Positions 1 through 9,538 of a stretch of DNA of 64,000 nt are shown here, piece after piece. The notes beneath the pieces are model-generated. The model saw only the letters and a program-made list of their open reading frames with translations. It was not told where the DNA came from and did not search any database. The position numbers and the translations under genes were made by a program. The first letter of the stretch is position 1; the number at the start of each line of letters is the position of its first letter. The DNA is from Luteimonas terrae (GTDB lineage Bacteria > Pseudomonadota > Gammaproteobacteria > Xanthomonadales > Xanthomonadaceae), in contig NZ_SMTG01000004.1 in NCBI RefSeq assembly GCF_004358165.1, positions 310,001 to 374,000 on the forward strand. Direction: 5' to 3'.

Positions 1-478
1 TGCCGCCCTGCAGCGACAGCGGCGGGTAGAGCGTCCAGCCGCCGGCCGGGCCGCCGCCGGGCATGAACAGCGTCATCAGCAGCAGGGTGAAGGCGAACGG
101 CAGGATCCAGAACGACCAGTTGTTCATGCGCGGCAGCGCCATGTCCGGCGCGCCGATCTGCAGCGGGATCATCCAGTTGGCGAGGCCCACGAAGGCCGGC
201 ATCACGCCGCCGAAGATCATCACCAGCGCATGCATGGTGGTCATCTGGTTGAAGAACGTCGGGCTGACGTGCTGCAGGCCCGGCACCGCGAGTTCGGTGC
301 GGATGATCACGCTCATCGCCGCGCCGATGATGAACATCACGAACGAGAACAGCAGGTACAGCGTGCCGATGTCTTTGTGGTTCGTGGAGAAGAACCAGCG
401 CTGGACGAAGCCCTGCTTGTGGGCGTGGTGATCGTCGTGGTGATGCGCGTCTGCGGTCACGGGGTGCGTCGTCGACAT
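1..478 (-). CDS. ctaD: Cytochrome c oxidase subunit I (N-terminal part, cut by window edge)
   Basis: Catalytic haem-copper subunit of the aa3-type terminal oxidase in the inner membrane, which reduces oxygen and pumps protons. The reverse strand reads ATG at 478 into a His/Asp-rich start (MSTTHPVTADAHHHDDHHAH), then the family's STNHKDIGTLY motif and the first membrane helices, including NQMTTMHALVMIFGG. That stretch carries an early haem-ligand histidine region. About 159 codons are inside the window and the rest lies to the left. It follows ctaC on the same strand with a 21-base gap, as expected for a cta operon. The identification is secure. Confidence 0.93.
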   Translation of the reverse strand, partial: MSTTHPVTADAHHHDDHHAHKQGFVQRWFFSTNHKDIGTLYLLFSFVMFIIGAAMSVIIRTELAVPGLQHVSPTFFNQMTTMHALVMIFGGVMPAFVGLANWMIPLQIGAPDMALPRMNNWSFWILPFAFTLLLMTLFMPGGGPAGGWTLYPPLSLQGG

Positions 479-499
479 GTGCGTGTGTGCCTCGATCGA

Positions 500-1477
500 T
501 CAGCCGGCCGCGGGCGCGGCGGGGGCGGACGGGGACTGCGCGGCGGTGGCGGCTTCGCCCGGCGCCTGCGCTTCGGGTGCGGCAGGCGCGGCAGGTGCGG
601 GATCGGCCGGGCCGGGCTCGCCCGGGACCGGGATCGCCGGCGCGTTCTTCGCCTTCTCGGCGGCCAGCCAGGTCTGGAACTCGGCCGGCGGCACCGCGCG
701 CACGACGATCGGCATGAAGCCGTGGTCCTTGCCGCACAGTTCGGCGCACTGGCCGCGATAGACGCCCGGCTCGAGGATCTCGGTCCAGGCCTCGTTGACC
801 AGGCCGGGAATCGCATCCTGCTTCCATCCGAAGGCCGGCACCCACCAGGAGTGGATCACGTCGTCGGCGGTGACGACGAAGCGGATCTTGGTGTTGGTCG
901 GCAGCACCAGCGGGTTGTCGACGTCGAGCAGGTAGTGGCCGTGGGCGTCGAGCTCGGCGCGGGTCGTGCCGCGGTTCTGGCGCAGGCGGTCGCTCTCGCG
1001 GTCGAGACGGCTGGTCAGCGTGACGTCCTCGCCCATGTACTCGTACTTCCACATCCACTGCACGCCGGTGACCTTGACGGTCATCTCCGAGTCGCGGGTG
1101 TCGTACATCGCGATCAGCTTGTGCGTGGCCGGCACGGCCATGATCACCAGGATCACGATCGGCACGACCGTCCAGATGACCTCGGCCGTGGTGTTGTGGG
1201 TGAACGTCGCCGCGGTGACGCCGCGCGACTTGCGGAAGCGGAACATCGCCACCGCCATCGCACCGAACACCAGCACGCCGATCGCCACGCAGATCCACAG
1301 CGCGAGCATGTGCGCGTCGTACGCATGCTGGGCGGAGGTGGTGACACCGCGCCCCATGTTGAGCTGCCAGCGATGGGGATCGGCGGATTGCGCCAGAACG
1401 TTGGTGGATGCCAGAAGTGCCATCGCACCTCCCATCCACATTTTAAGACAAGCGCCTTGCTTCACATCGAACCCCAT
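500..1477 (-). CDS. ctaC: Cytochrome c oxidase subunit II
   Basis: Carries the CuA centre that accepts electrons from cytochrome c and passes them to subunit I. The reading has an N-terminal signal-like segment (GGAMALLASTNVLAQ), two membrane helices, then a periplasmic cupredoxin domain with the CuA motif GQCAELCGKDHGFM (Cys-x3-Cys, His, Met). The C-terminal tail is Ala/Pro-rich (EPGPADPAPAAPAAPEA) and has no cytochrome c domain. The start is uncertain: ATG at 1477 gives 325 residues, while GTG at 1465 and ATG at 1441 are also possible. It is first in the cta operon and divergent from the gene at 1689. Confidence 0.93.
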   Translation of the reverse strand: MGFDVKQGACLKMWMGGAMALLASTNVLAQSADPHRWQLNMGRGVTTSAQHAYDAHMLALWICVAIGVLVFGAMAVAMFRFRKSRGVTAATFTHNTTAEVIWTVVPIVILVIMAVPATHKLIAMYDTRDSEMTVKVTGVQWMWKYEYMGEDVTLTSRLDRESDRLRQNRGTTRAELDAHGHYLLDVDNPLVLPTNTKIRFVVTADDVIHSWWVPAFGWKQDAIPGLVNEAWTEILEPGVYRGQCAELCGKDHGFMPIVVRAVPPAEFQTWLAAEKAKNAPAIPVPGEPGPADPAPAAPAAPEAQAPGEAATAAQSPSAPAAPAAG

Positions 1478-1688
1478 GCCTGGACTGGCCTTGGTGCTGG
1501 CGGGAACGCGTCCGTCCTCGCCCGGCGTGGGGTGCCGGGAGATATCTGCGCAGGAGCGGCGGCGTACTGCGGATAACGTCTGAATGGTAGCTGTCGATCT
1601 TCGGCAGGGGCAAGCCGCAGTGCGGCGACGCCACGCGGCCCCTCGGGAACACCCCAGTGGCGACGACCGCCAACGGACGTTATAGCCG

Positions 1689-2339
1689 ATGCATCCCCCG
1701 CACGAGGCCACGCCGATGCCGCCGCGCCTGTATCTGGTTCCAACGCCCGCCCCCACCGGCGCGCGCCGTTCGCAGACCCTGCGGGCGCTGCCCGCCACCG
1801 ACACCGCCAGCCGTCGCGGCTTCGGCGCGCTGCTGCCGACCCGCCAGCGTCTGAAGCTGGAACTGCGCGACGGCGACGGCCGGGGCGGCGTGTTCTCCGC
1901 CGACGACATCCTCGGCGCTGGCGCGCGCCGTCATGGCGAGCACGGCCCGCGCATGCGCCTGCCGGAATCGCTGGAGGGCAGCTTCGCCGATGCCGCCGCG
2001 CACTGCCTGGCCGCGGCCGAGTCGGTACTCGACCTGCACCGCACCCGGCTCTACCTCGACCCGCTCGACCGCAGCGGCACCGCGCGCGGCAACGGGCTGC
2101 TGATCGAGTGGCGCCAGCCGCACGGCGATGCGCCGATGATCGAGAGCGTGCCCTTGGACGCGTTCTGCAGCGGGCTCTGGCATCCGCGTGCCGGCGCCCT
2201 GCCACCGCATCACGGCGCGGCGCTGGTCGAACTGGCCGCCTGCATGCCGCGCCTGCTGCAGCCGCTGACCGCGCTGGCGGCCTCGCACTCGCGGGTCCGC
2301 TTCGCGCTGCGCACGTTCGACGCCCCGCGCATCGCCTGA
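1689..2339 (+). CDS. Conserved hypothetical protein upstream of putA
   Basis: I do not recognise this 216-residue protein. It is Arg/Ala/Leu-rich with no signal peptide and no clear membrane segment. Codon third positions are strongly G/C as in neighbouring genes, and it fills the space between ctaC (divergent) and putA (same strand, 96 bases downstream), so it is probably a real gene. An in-frame ATG at 1716 (MPPRLYLVPTP) is an equally plausible start and gives 207 residues. No catalytic motif is visible, so no function is inferred. Confidence 0.6.
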   Translation: MHPPHEATPMPPRLYLVPTPAPTGARRSQTLRALPATDTASRRGFGALLPTRQRLKLELRDGDGRGGVFSADDILGAGARRHGEHGPRMRLPESLEGSFADAAAHCLAAAESVLDLHRTRLYLDPLDRSGTARGNGLLIEWRQPHGDAPMIESVPLDAFCSGLWHPRAGALPPHHGAALVELAACMPRLLQPLTALAASHSRVRFALRTFDAPRIA

Positions 2340-2435
2340 ACACGTCGCGCGGGGCGATTCCGCCTCCTGGCGCACGGCGGCGGACAGGGGCGGCAGGCTA
2401 GAATTCCGCTTCTGTCCTGAGCCGGTCGTCCCGCC

Positions 2436-5400
2436 TTGAACGCCAGTCCGTCGCCCGCCGTCCCCGCGACCTCCCTCCAGCCGCTGCGGACCGCGATCAC
2501 CGCGGCCTGGACGGCCGATGAAACCGAACGCGTGCAGGCCCTGCTGGCCGACGCGCGCCAGCCCGACGCCGACCGCGCCGCCATCCAGGCCACCGCCGCC
2601 GATCTGGTGCGCCGCGTGCGCCTGCGCGCGCAGGACCGTGGCGCGATCGAAGCCTTCATGCAGCAGTACGACCTCGGCAGCGAGGAAGGCGTGCTGCTGA
2701 TGTGCGTGGCCGAGGCGCTGCTGCGCATTCCCGACGAGGACACTGCCGACCGCCTGATCCGCGACAAGCTCGGCGAGGCGGACTGGAAGAAGCACATGGG
2801 ACAGTCCGACTCGGTGCTGGTCAACGCTTCCACCTGGGGCCTGATGCTGACCGGCCGCCTGGTCGATCTGGCCGACGAGACCAAGCGCAACGTCCACAAC
2901 GCCTTCAAGCGTCTGGTCGGCCGCGTCGGCGAGCCGGTGATCCGTCTGGCCGTGCGCCAGGCGATGCGCATCATGGGCCACCAGTTCGTCATGGGACGCA
3001 CCATCGGCGAGGCGCTGACCCGTTCGCGCAAGGGCGACAACGCCGCCTATCGCTACTCGTTCGACATGCTCGGCGAGGCCGCGCTGACCCAGCGCGATGC
3101 CGACCGCTATCTGAAGGCCTACCAGGATGCGATCGATGCGATCGGGCGTTCGGGCAGCTTCAGCGACGAGATCGCCGCGCCGTCGATCTCGGTCAAGCTC
3201 TCGGCCCTGCATCCGCGCTACGAACACGCCAAGCGCGAGCGCGTGCTGGCCGAACTCGCGCCGCGCCTGCGTGATCTGGCGCAGCGCGCGAAGGGCTACC
3301 GCATCGGCCTGACCGTCGACGCCGAGGAAAGCGACCGCCTCGAACTCTCGCTCGACGTCATCGAGACCGCGCTCGTCGATGCCTCGCTGGCCGGTTGGCA
3401 CGGCTTCGGCATCGTCGTGCAGGCCTACCAGAAGCGTGCGCCGTTCGTAATCGACTGGATCGCAGCGCTCGCCCGCGCGCACGGCCGCCGCATCCCGGTG
3501 CGCCTGGTCAAGGGCGCGTACTGGGACAGCGAGGTCAAGCGCGCCCAGATCGAAGGCCATCCGGGCTATCCGGTCTTCACCCGCAAGCCCAATACCGACG
3601 TCAGCTATCTGGCCAACGCACGCCGCCTGCTGTCGGCGACGGACGCGATCTATCCGATGTTCGCCACGCACAACGCGCACACCATCGCCGCGGTGCATCG
3701 TCTCGCGCAGGGCGTGCTGCCGAACGGTGCGGTCGCGCGCACGTCCTACGAGTTCCAGAAGCTGCACGGCATGGGCGACGACCTGTATGCCGAAGTGATT
3801 CCGGCCGATCGCCTCGACGTGGCCTGCCGCGTCTACGCGCCGGTGGGGTCGCACGAGGACCTGCTGCCGTACCTGGTGCGCCGCCTGCTCGAGAACGGCG
3901 CGAACTCCAGCTTCGTCAACCGCATCAGCGACGAGGACGTCGCGATCGACGACCTGATCCGCGATCCGGTCGAAGTGGTCGCCGCGTTCGAATCCATTCC
4001 CCACCCCCGCATCCCGCTGCCGGTCGATCTGTTCCGCAGCCAATCGCACGACAGGAGCAACTCCATGGGCGTCAACCTCGCCAACGACGCAGCGCTCGAA
4101 TCGCTCGCCGGGCAGATCCGCAGCGCGACGACGACCTGGTCGGCGACGCCGCTGGTGCCCGGTGCGCAGCCTGCAGGCACGAAGATCGAGGTGACCAACC
4201 CGGCCGACCGCCGCATGCACGTCGGCGACTGGCTGCCGGCCGACAGCGCCACCGTCGAACGCGCGCTGGTCAACGCGGTGGCCGCGCAGCCGGCCTGGGA
4301 CGCGACGCCGGCCGCCTCGCGCGCCGCGATTCTCGAACACGCCGCCGACCTGCTCGAGCAGCGCATGCCGCAGTTCATCGCGCTGTGCACGCGCGAAGCC
4401 GGCAAGACCATTCCCGACGGCGTCGCCGAAGTGCGCGAGGCCGTGGATTTCCTGCGCTACTACGCCGGTCAGGCGCGCAGCGCCTTCGTGCCCGAGGCGC
4501 TGCCCGGCCCGACCGGCGAGTCGAATGCGCTGCAGCTCGCCGGCCGCGGCGTGTTCGTGTGCATCAGCCCGTGGAACTTCCCGCTGGCGATCTTCGCCGG
4601 CCAGATCGCGGCCGCGCTCGCCGCCGGCAACAGCGTGCTGGCCAAGCCCGCCGAGCAGACCACGCTGGTCGGCTTCGAAGCGGTGAAGCTGCTGCACGAA
4701 GCGGGCATTCCGAAGGACGTGCTGCAGTACCTGCCGGGCGACGGCGCGACCGTCGGCGCGGCGCTGACGTCCGACCCGCGCGTGGCAGGCGTCGCCTTCA
4801 CTGGCTCGACCGAAACCGCGCGTGCGATCAACCGCGCGCTGGCCGCACGTGACGCCGCGATCGGCGTGCTGATCGCCGAGACCGGCGGACAGAACGCACT
4901 GATCGCCGATTCCTCGGCGCTGCCCGAACAGCTGGTCAAGGACGCGCTGGCCTCGGCCTTCACCTCCGCCGGCCAGCGCTGTTCGGCGGCACGTGTGCTG
5001 TTCGTGCAGGCCGACATCGCCGACAAGGTGATCGGCATGATCGCCGGCGCGATGGCCGAACTGGTCGTCGGCGACCCGGCACTGCTGTCGACCGACGTCG
5101 GCCCGGTGATCGACACCGACGCCAAGGCGCTGCTCGACGAGCACGCGACGCGCATGCAGGGCGCAGCGAAGTTCATCGCCGAGGCGAAGCTGGGCGCCGG
5201 CACCGAACACGGCACTTTCTTCGCGCCGCGCGCCTGGGAACTGCAGTCGCTGTCGCAGCTGACCCGCGAGAACTTCGGCCCGGCGCTGCACGTGATCCGC
5301 TGGAACGCCGACCAGCTCGACGCCGTGGTCGATGCGATCAACGCGACCGGCTTCGGCCTGACGCTGGGCATCCACTCGCGCATCGACGAGACCGTGGAGC

Positions 5401-5618
5401 GCGTGATCCAGCGCGCGAAGGTCGGCAACGTCTACGTCAACCGCAACCAGATCGGCGCGGTCGTCGGCGTGCAGCCCTTCGGCGGCCAGAACCTGTCGGG
5501 CACCGGCCCCAAGGCCGGCGGTCCGCACTACCTGCCGCGCTTCGCGACCGAGAAGACCGTGACCATCAACACCACGGCGGCCGGCGGCAACGCGTCGCTG
5601 CTGACGCTCGGGGAGTAA
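2436..5618 (+). CDS. putA: Bifunctional proline dehydrogenase / L-glutamate gamma-semialdehyde dehydrogenase
   Basis: Oxidises proline to glutamate in two steps, passing electrons from FAD to quinone and then to NAD+. Residues about 100-480 form the FAD-dependent proline dehydrogenase barrel (VRLVKGAYWDSEVKRAQ, YEFQKLHGMGDDLY). Residues about 540-1060 form the aldehyde dehydrogenase domain, with Glu815 in ETGGQNAL and the catalytic Cys in SAGQRCSAARV at residue 849. At 1060 residues it is the shorter PutA type: there is no N-terminal ribbon-helix-helix DNA-binding domain, so it should not repress its own gene. The start shown is TTG at 2436; no ATG is well placed nearby. A double hairpin follows the stop codon. 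Confidence 0.95.
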   Translation: MNASPSPAVPATSLQPLRTAITAAWTADETERVQALLADARQPDADRAAIQATAADLVRRVRLRAQDRGAIEAFMQQYDLGSEEGVLLMCVAEALLRIPDEDTADRLIRDKLGEADWKKHMGQSDSVLVNASTWGLMLTGRLVDLADETKRNVHNAFKRLVGRVGEPVIRLAVRQAMRIMGHQFVMGRTIGEALTRSRKGDNAAYRYSFDMLGEAALTQRDADRYLKAYQDAIDAIGRSGSFSDEIAAPSISVKLSALHPRYEHAKRERVLAELAPRLRDLAQRAKGYRIGLTVDAEESDRLELSLDVIETALVDASLAGWHGFGIVVQAYQKRAPFVIDWIAALARAHGRRIPVRLVKGAYWDSEVKRAQIEGHPGYPVFTRKPNTDVSYLANARRLLSATDAIYPMFATHNAHTIAAVHRLAQGVLPNGAVARTSYEFQKLHGMGDDLYAEVIPADRLDVACRVYAPVGSHEDLLPYLVRRLLENGANSSFVNRISDEDVAIDDLIRDPVEVVAAFESIPHPRIPLPVDLFRSQSHDRSNSMGVNLANDAALESLAGQIRSATTTWSATPLVPGAQPAGTKIEVTNPADRRMHVGDWLPADSATVERALVNAVAAQPAWDATPAASRAAILEHAADLLEQRMPQFIALCTREAGKTIPDGVAEVREAVDFLRYYAGQARSAFVPEALPGPTGESNALQLAGRGVFVCISPWNFPLAIFAGQIAAALAAGNSVLAKPAEQTTLVGFEAVKLLHEAGIPKDVLQYLPGDGATVGAALTSDPRVAGVAFTGSTETARAINRALAARDAAIGVLIAETGGQNALIADSSALPEQLVKDALASAFTSAGQRCSAARVLFVQADIADKVIGMIAGAMAELVVGDPALLSTDVGPVIDTDAKALLDEHATRMQGAAKFIAEAKLGAGTEHGTFFAPRAWELQSLSQLTRENFGPALHVIRWNADQLDAVVDAINATGFGLTLGIHSRIDETVERVIQRAKVGNVYVNRNQIGAVVGVQPFGGQNLSGTGPKAGGPHYLPRFATEKTVTINTTAAGGNASLLTLGE

Positions 5619-5627
5619 GCGCGGTCT

Positions 5628-5654
5628 ACGTTCGCCGCGGAAGACGGCGAACGT
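5628..5654. terminator. Hairpin downstream of putA
   Basis: Perfect 10-base inverted repeat ACGTTCGCCG / CGGCGAACGT around a 7-base loop, 10 bases after the putA stop. There is no U-run, so it may be a stabilising or Rho-assisted 3' end rather than an intrinsic terminator. Confidence 0.45.
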
Positions 5655-5671
5655 CCGGTCCAGCGCTCCAC

Positions 5672-5699
5672 CGTCATCCCGGCATTCGCCGGGATGACG
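5672..5699. repeat. 12-bp-stem palindrome (CGTCATCCCGGC type)
   Basis: Perfect inverted repeat CGTCATCCCGGC - ATTC - GCCGGGATGACG. Palindromes of this form recur between genes in many proteobacterial genomes as short extragenic repeats. Only one copy is seen in this window. It could also act as a transcript end for putA. Confidence 0.5.
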
Positions 5700-5799
5700 A
5701 GGCTCGGACAGCCGCCGACGCAGCGTCCCGCCTGTGGAACCACCGGTACGGGCGCGCGCCCTAGAATCACCGGCTCCCCACGTCACTCACCAGGCCCCC

Positions 5800-6714
5800 A
5801 TGGCCTTCGACGCTTTTGCCCTGATCCTGGCGATGCTCGCGCTGGGCATGCTGTTCGCCCGCCTGCGGGCGATGCCGGCCAATGCCGCCGAGGTGCTCAA
5901 CCTCGTCGTGCTTTACGTCTGCCTGCCGGCCGCGGTGCTGGTGAACGTGCCGAAACTGAAGTTCGACCCCGCGCTGGTCGGCGTGGCGGCGACGCCGTGG
6001 CTGCTGATGCTCGCCACGCTCGCGCTGGTGCTGCCGCTGTCGCGCTGGTTGCGCTTCGGCCGCGACGAAACCGCGGTCGTACTGCTGTGCGTGGCGCTGT
6101 GCAACAGCAGCTTCATCGGCTATCCGATGGTGTCGGCGCTGCTCGGCGCGGATGCGTTGCCGTACGCCGTGGTCTACGACCAGTTCGGCACCTTCGTGCT
6201 GCTGTCGACGTTCGGCCTGACCGTCCTCGCGCGCTACAGCGGCGACACGCCGCCGGGCTGGCGCGACATTGCGCGTCGCATCGTGCGCTTTCCGCCGGTG
6301 TGGGCGCTGGCGTTCGGCCTGACGCTGATGCCGGCGGCGCCGCCGGCGTGGATCGCCGGCGCGCTGCAGAACCTGGCCGAGGCGATGCTGCCGTTGGCGA
6401 TGCTGGCCGTGGGCCTGTCGATCCAGTTGCGCATGCCGCGCGACGAATTGCGGCCGCTGGCGACGGGCCTGCTGCTCAAGCTGCTGGTGATGCCGGCGAT
6501 CGCACTGCCGCTGTCGCTGCTGTTTCGCATGTCCGGGACGATGCTGCAGGCGAACGTGCTGGAGTCGGCGATGCCGAGCATGATCACCGCCGCCGCGCTG
6601 GCGATCGCGCAGGGCCTGGCGCCGCGGCTGGCGGCGGCGCTGGTCGGCTACGGCATCCTGCTGTCGCTGGTGACCCTGCCGGCATGGGCGTGGGTGCTGG
6701 GGCGGTTCGCGTAA
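5800..6714 (+). CDS. AEC-family transporter (auxin efflux carrier-like permease)
   Basis: Predicted inner-membrane permease of 304 residues with about ten hydrophobic helices arranged in two halves, as in the AEC/MdcF family. The first helix starts at once (FALILAMLALGMLFARLR), and NAAEVLNLVVLYVCLPAAVL and LCNSSFIGYPM are typical family segments. Members export or import organic anions or amino acids; the substrate cannot be read from sequence. ATG at 5800 was chosen because it puts the first helix at the N-terminus. An in-frame upstream ATG at 5734 would add 22 non-hydrophobic residues. It stands alone, between the putA palindromes and a bidirectional terminator. Confidence 0.85.
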   Translation: MAFDAFALILAMLALGMLFARLRAMPANAAEVLNLVVLYVCLPAAVLVNVPKLKFDPALVGVAATPWLLMLATLALVLPLSRWLRFGRDETAVVLLCVALCNSSFIGYPMVSALLGADALPYAVVYDQFGTFVLLSTFGLTVLARYSGDTPPGWRDIARRIVRFPPVWALAFGLTLMPAAPPAWIAGALQNLAEAMLPLAMLAVGLSIQLRMPRDELRPLATGLLLKLLVMPAIALPLSLLFRMSGTMLQANVLESAMPSMITAAALAIAQGLAPRLAAALVGYGILLSLVTLPAWAWVLGRFA

Positions 6715-6794
6715 CGGCGAGGCAGACGTCGCCTGGCGACGGGTTTCGCTGTGCGTTACCCATCCAGCGAAAGCTGCGCGCTCCCACAAACAGC

Positions 6795-6826
6795 AAAAAA
6801 AAAGCCCCGCCGAAGCGGGGCTTTTC
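6795..6826. terminator. Bidirectional intrinsic terminator
   Basis: Stem AGCCCCGC / GCGGGGCT with a CGAA loop (6803-6822), flanked by a run of A on the left and TTTT on the right. It can end transcripts from both the AEC gene (plus) and the fadL-like gene (minus), which converge here. Confidence 0.88.
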
Positions 6827-6846
6827 CGTATCACGATGTCACCGGA

Positions 6847-8193
6847 TCAGAAGCGGTACTGCGCCGACACGCCGAACAGGTTGGCATTGCCGTCGAAGTC
6901 GCCGGCCACACGGCTGCCGCCACTGGTGGTGTCGATCTTCGGGTCACGCGGCTCGATGCGGGTGTAGGCGAAGTTGACGTCGAACGCGTCGCTCATCGCC
7001 CAGGTCGCACCGACCGAGTAGAAGATGCGGTTCGCGTCGGGCAGGCGCGGGGTGCGGTGCGCCAGGCTGGTCGGGGTTTCGTCGTACGCGACGCCGCCAC
7101 GCAGCTTCCAGCTGTCGTTGAGCTTGAACTCGGCGCCCACGGCGGCGAAATACGTGTCCTTCCACTCGAACGGCTCGACCGAATCCGGATCCGGGTTGTC
7201 GAACTGGATGCGCACTTCGCGCAGCGACGACCAGCCGGTCTCGGCGTAGGTGGCCGACAGCATCAGCGCGTCGTTGACCTGCCAGGTGGCGCCGATGTTG
7301 AGGATCGACGGCGTGGTGAGATCGGCGGTGACCGGGCCGTCCAGGAACAGCGGACGGGTGGCCGGGCTGCTGTTGAACACGGCGCGGGCGTTGTCCGGCA
7401 CGGTCCAGTCGGCGGTGCCGCTCAGCTCGTAGTCGATCTCGGAGCGGTAGCTGACGCCGATCGACACGTTGTCGGTCGGACGGAAGTGCGCACCGACCAG
7501 CCAGCCGAAGCCGTTGTCGTCGCCCTGCACTTCGGCCAGGCCGTCGGCGGCCTGCGGACGCGCGAACGGCAGCGGACGGGTCGCCGGGTTGGCGAACAGC
7601 AGCGAACCGAAGTCCACGGCCTTCGACAGGGTGACGTCGGCGCGCGAGGCGATGACGCCGATGCCGACCGAGAAGCGGTCGCCCAGATCGACGGCGCCCG
7701 ACAGGGTCAGGTCGACGATCTTCACGTCCGAGGTCTGCGCGGCGTAGCGGCCGACCCAGCCGGCGTCGTATTCGGTCTTCAGACCGAACGGCGCGCTGAC
7801 CATGGCGCCCAGTGCGACGCCGTTGTCGAGCTTGTGCACGACCGACAGGGCCGGGATCGGGGTCACGTCGCCGGCGTTGCCGCCGTTGCTGCCGGTCAGC
7901 GGACGGCCGAGCGCATCCTGGCCGCTGCCCTTGAATTCGTAGTTGAGGTCGATGACGGTCAGGTCGGCCTGCACCGTGGTGCCTTCGAACTGGGTCATCA
8001 CCGCCGGGTTGTTGGTCACGACCGAGCTGTCGCCGGTCTTGGCCGCGGTGCCGGCGAACGCCGAACCCATCGACTTGACGCTGTTTTCCTTGAGCTGGAA
8101 GCCGGCTGCCTGAGCCTGGCCTGCGAACGCCAGGGCAGCGGCGATGCCGACGGCCAGGACGCTGGACTGCATGAAGCGGGGGTTGGTCGCCAT
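6847..8193 (-). CDS. fadL: FadL/OmpP1-family outer-membrane long-chain fatty acid transporter
   Basis: A 448-residue outer-membrane beta-barrel that takes up long-chain fatty acids or other hydrophobic molecules. A signal peptide (VLAVGIAAALAFAGQAQA) is followed by the family's N-terminal hatch region (GFQLKENSVKSMGSAFAG, NNPAVMT), which matches the conserved FadL start. The chain ends in a terminal aromatic residue (SAQYRF), as barrel proteins do. ATG at 8193 is preceded by a good ribosome site (GGAGAGAG). It stands alone. Substrate specificity is inferred from the family only, so the symbol is tentative. Confidence 0.9.
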   Translation of the reverse strand: MATNPRFMQSSVLAVGIAAALAFAGQAQAAGFQLKENSVKSMGSAFAGTAAKTGDSSVVTNNPAVMTQFEGTTVQADLTVIDLNYEFKGSGQDALGRPLTGSNGGNAGDVTPIPALSVVHKLDNGVALGAMVSAPFGLKTEYDAGWVGRYAAQTSDVKIVDLTLSGAVDLGDRFSVGIGVIASRADVTLSKAVDFGSLLFANPATRPLPFARPQAADGLAEVQGDDNGFGWLVGAHFRPTDNVSIGVSYRSEIDYELSGTADWTVPDNARAVFNSSPATRPLFLDGPVTADLTTPSILNIGATWQVNDALMLSATYAETGWSSLREVRIQFDNPDPDSVEPFEWKDTYFAAVGAEFKLNDSWKLRGGVAYDETPTSLAHRTPRLPDANRIFYSVGATWAMSDAFDVNFAYTRIEPRDPKIDTTSGGSRVAGDFDGNANLFGVSAQYRF

Positions 8194-8417
8194 CTGATCT
8201 CTCTCCCAAACAGGTTTTTTTGTCGTGTTGCTTCGCCCGGCGTCGACGGCGCCCCCTCCGTCCCCGCCACCTGTCGGAATTCCCCTCCCGAACGCGCGCA
8301 GCGGGCGCACTATACCGTACGAGTGCGTGTGGAAAACTTGCTGCAATGCCGCATCCCGGCGGCCTTGCGATGTCGCGCTTTACCGGCCTGCCGACGCCGC
8401 TCGACAATGGCGGTCCG

Positions 8418-9116
8418 ATGTTCGTCTCGATCCCCAACCGCCACGCCCGCACGCCGCTCCGCTGGGCGGTGCCGATGCTGTGCGCGCTGCTGTGGGCGGC
8501 GTTCCTGTGGGCCAGCACGCGCTCGGCCAGCGAGCACTACGCCCTGCTGCTTGACTGGGGCGCGTTGTACGGCGGCCCGGTCGGCGCGGATGGCACATCG
8601 TCGCACTGGGTCGATGCCGGCGCCTGGCTGCGGCTGGTGACCGCGCTGTTCCTGCATGCGGACTGGGCGCACCTGCTCGGCAATCTGGTGTTCCTGATGA
8701 TCTTCGGCCTGCCCGCCGAACGCCTGATGGGCGCGTGGCGCCTGCTGCTGCTGTTCCTCGTCGGCGGCGCGCTGGCGAACCTGTCGGCGGTGCTCGCGAT
8801 CGGCGCGCCCGACCGGCTGATCATCGGCGCCAGCGGCTCGGTGTCGGCGCTGATCGGCGCGTACCTGGCGCTGTTCCCCCGCGCGCGCCTGGGCGTGGTG
8901 GTGCCGCTGGGCCTGTTCCTGGAATTCGTGCGCGCGCCGGCCTCGCTGCTGATCGGGCTGTGGGCGGTGCTGCAGGTGATCTTCGCCTACATCGGTCCGG
9001 CCTTCGGCGCAGTGGCGTGGACGGCGCATCTGGCCGGCTTCCTGTTCGGCGTGGTGTTCGCGCTGCTGTCGCGCCATGCGATCGGCCAGCGCCTGCGCCG
9101 GCTCAAGGGCTATTGA
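8418..9116 (+). CDS. Rhomboid-family intramembrane serine protease
   Basis: Inner-membrane protein of about 232 residues with six or seven hydrophobic helices. It has the rhomboid HxxxN segment after helix 1 (HADWAHLLGNLVFL), the GxSG serine motif (IIGASGSVSALIGAYL) and the catalytic His in a late helix (WTAHLAGFLFG). The serine-histidine pair is intact, so it should be an active protease that cuts membrane proteins within or near the bilayer. An in-frame ATG at 8370 would add 16 residues; 8418 gives the compact start MFVSIPNR. The gene is followed closely by the DUF1820 gene. Its substrate is unknown. Confidence 0.88.
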   Translation: MFVSIPNRHARTPLRWAVPMLCALLWAAFLWASTRSASEHYALLLDWGALYGGPVGADGTSSHWVDAGAWLRLVTALFLHADWAHLLGNLVFLMIFGLPAERLMGAWRLLLLFLVGGALANLSAVLAIGAPDRLIIGASGSVSALIGAYLALFPRARLGVVVPLGLFLEFVRAPASLLIGLWAVLQVIFAYIGPAFGAVAWTAHLAGFLFGVVFALLSRHAIGQRLRRLKGY

Positions 9117-9137
9117 GCGGCGCTCTATAATCGACGC

Positions 9138-9458
9138 ATGACAGGCAGGACGCTCTACAAGGTCACCTTCCTCACCCACGGCAAGGTCTACGAACTCTAC
9201 GCACGCCAGGTCGAGAGCGGCCGGCTGTGGGGCTTCGTCGAAGTGTCGGAGCTGGTGTTCGACGTGCACGAGGGGCTGGTGGTGGACCCGACCGAAGAAC
9301 GCCTTCAGGGCGAGTTCGGCAACACGCGCACGCTGCATCTGCCGATGCAGAGCGTGCTGCGCGTCGAGGAAGTCGAGAAGAAGGGCCAGTCGGCGATCCG
9401 CGACGCGGCCTCGGGCGAAGTGGTCACGCCCTTTCCGCTGCCCGCGCGGCCGCGCTGA
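9138..9458 (+). CDS. DUF1820 family protein
   Basis: A 106-residue cytoplasmic protein that matches the small gammaproteobacterial DUF1820 family, recognisable from LYKVTFLTHGKVYELYARQV and the GFVEVSELVF segment. No catalytic motif is visible and the family has no established function. It follows the rhomboid gene by 21 bases and may be cotranscribed with it. The ETF-QO gene begins 80 bases downstream. Confidence 0.85.
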   Translation: MTGRTLYKVTFLTHGKVYELYARQVESGRLWGFVEVSELVFDVHEGLVVDPTEERLQGEFGNTRTLHLPMQSVLRVEEVEKKGQSAIRDAASGEVVTPFPLPARPR

Positions 9459-9538
9459 CCCGTCCACCCACGCGACCATCGCGTGGCGGCTGCAATGCTG
9501 GCCGCACCGCGCACCCAGGCTCAACGCCCAAGGCAACG

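Noticed and set aside
1680..5786. Very long minus-strand open frame (1368 codons) opposite putA
   Set aside because: It is antisense to PutA, which has intact catalytic residues. The translation is Arg/Gly/Val/His-rich and without domains, the usual shadow in high-GC DNA.
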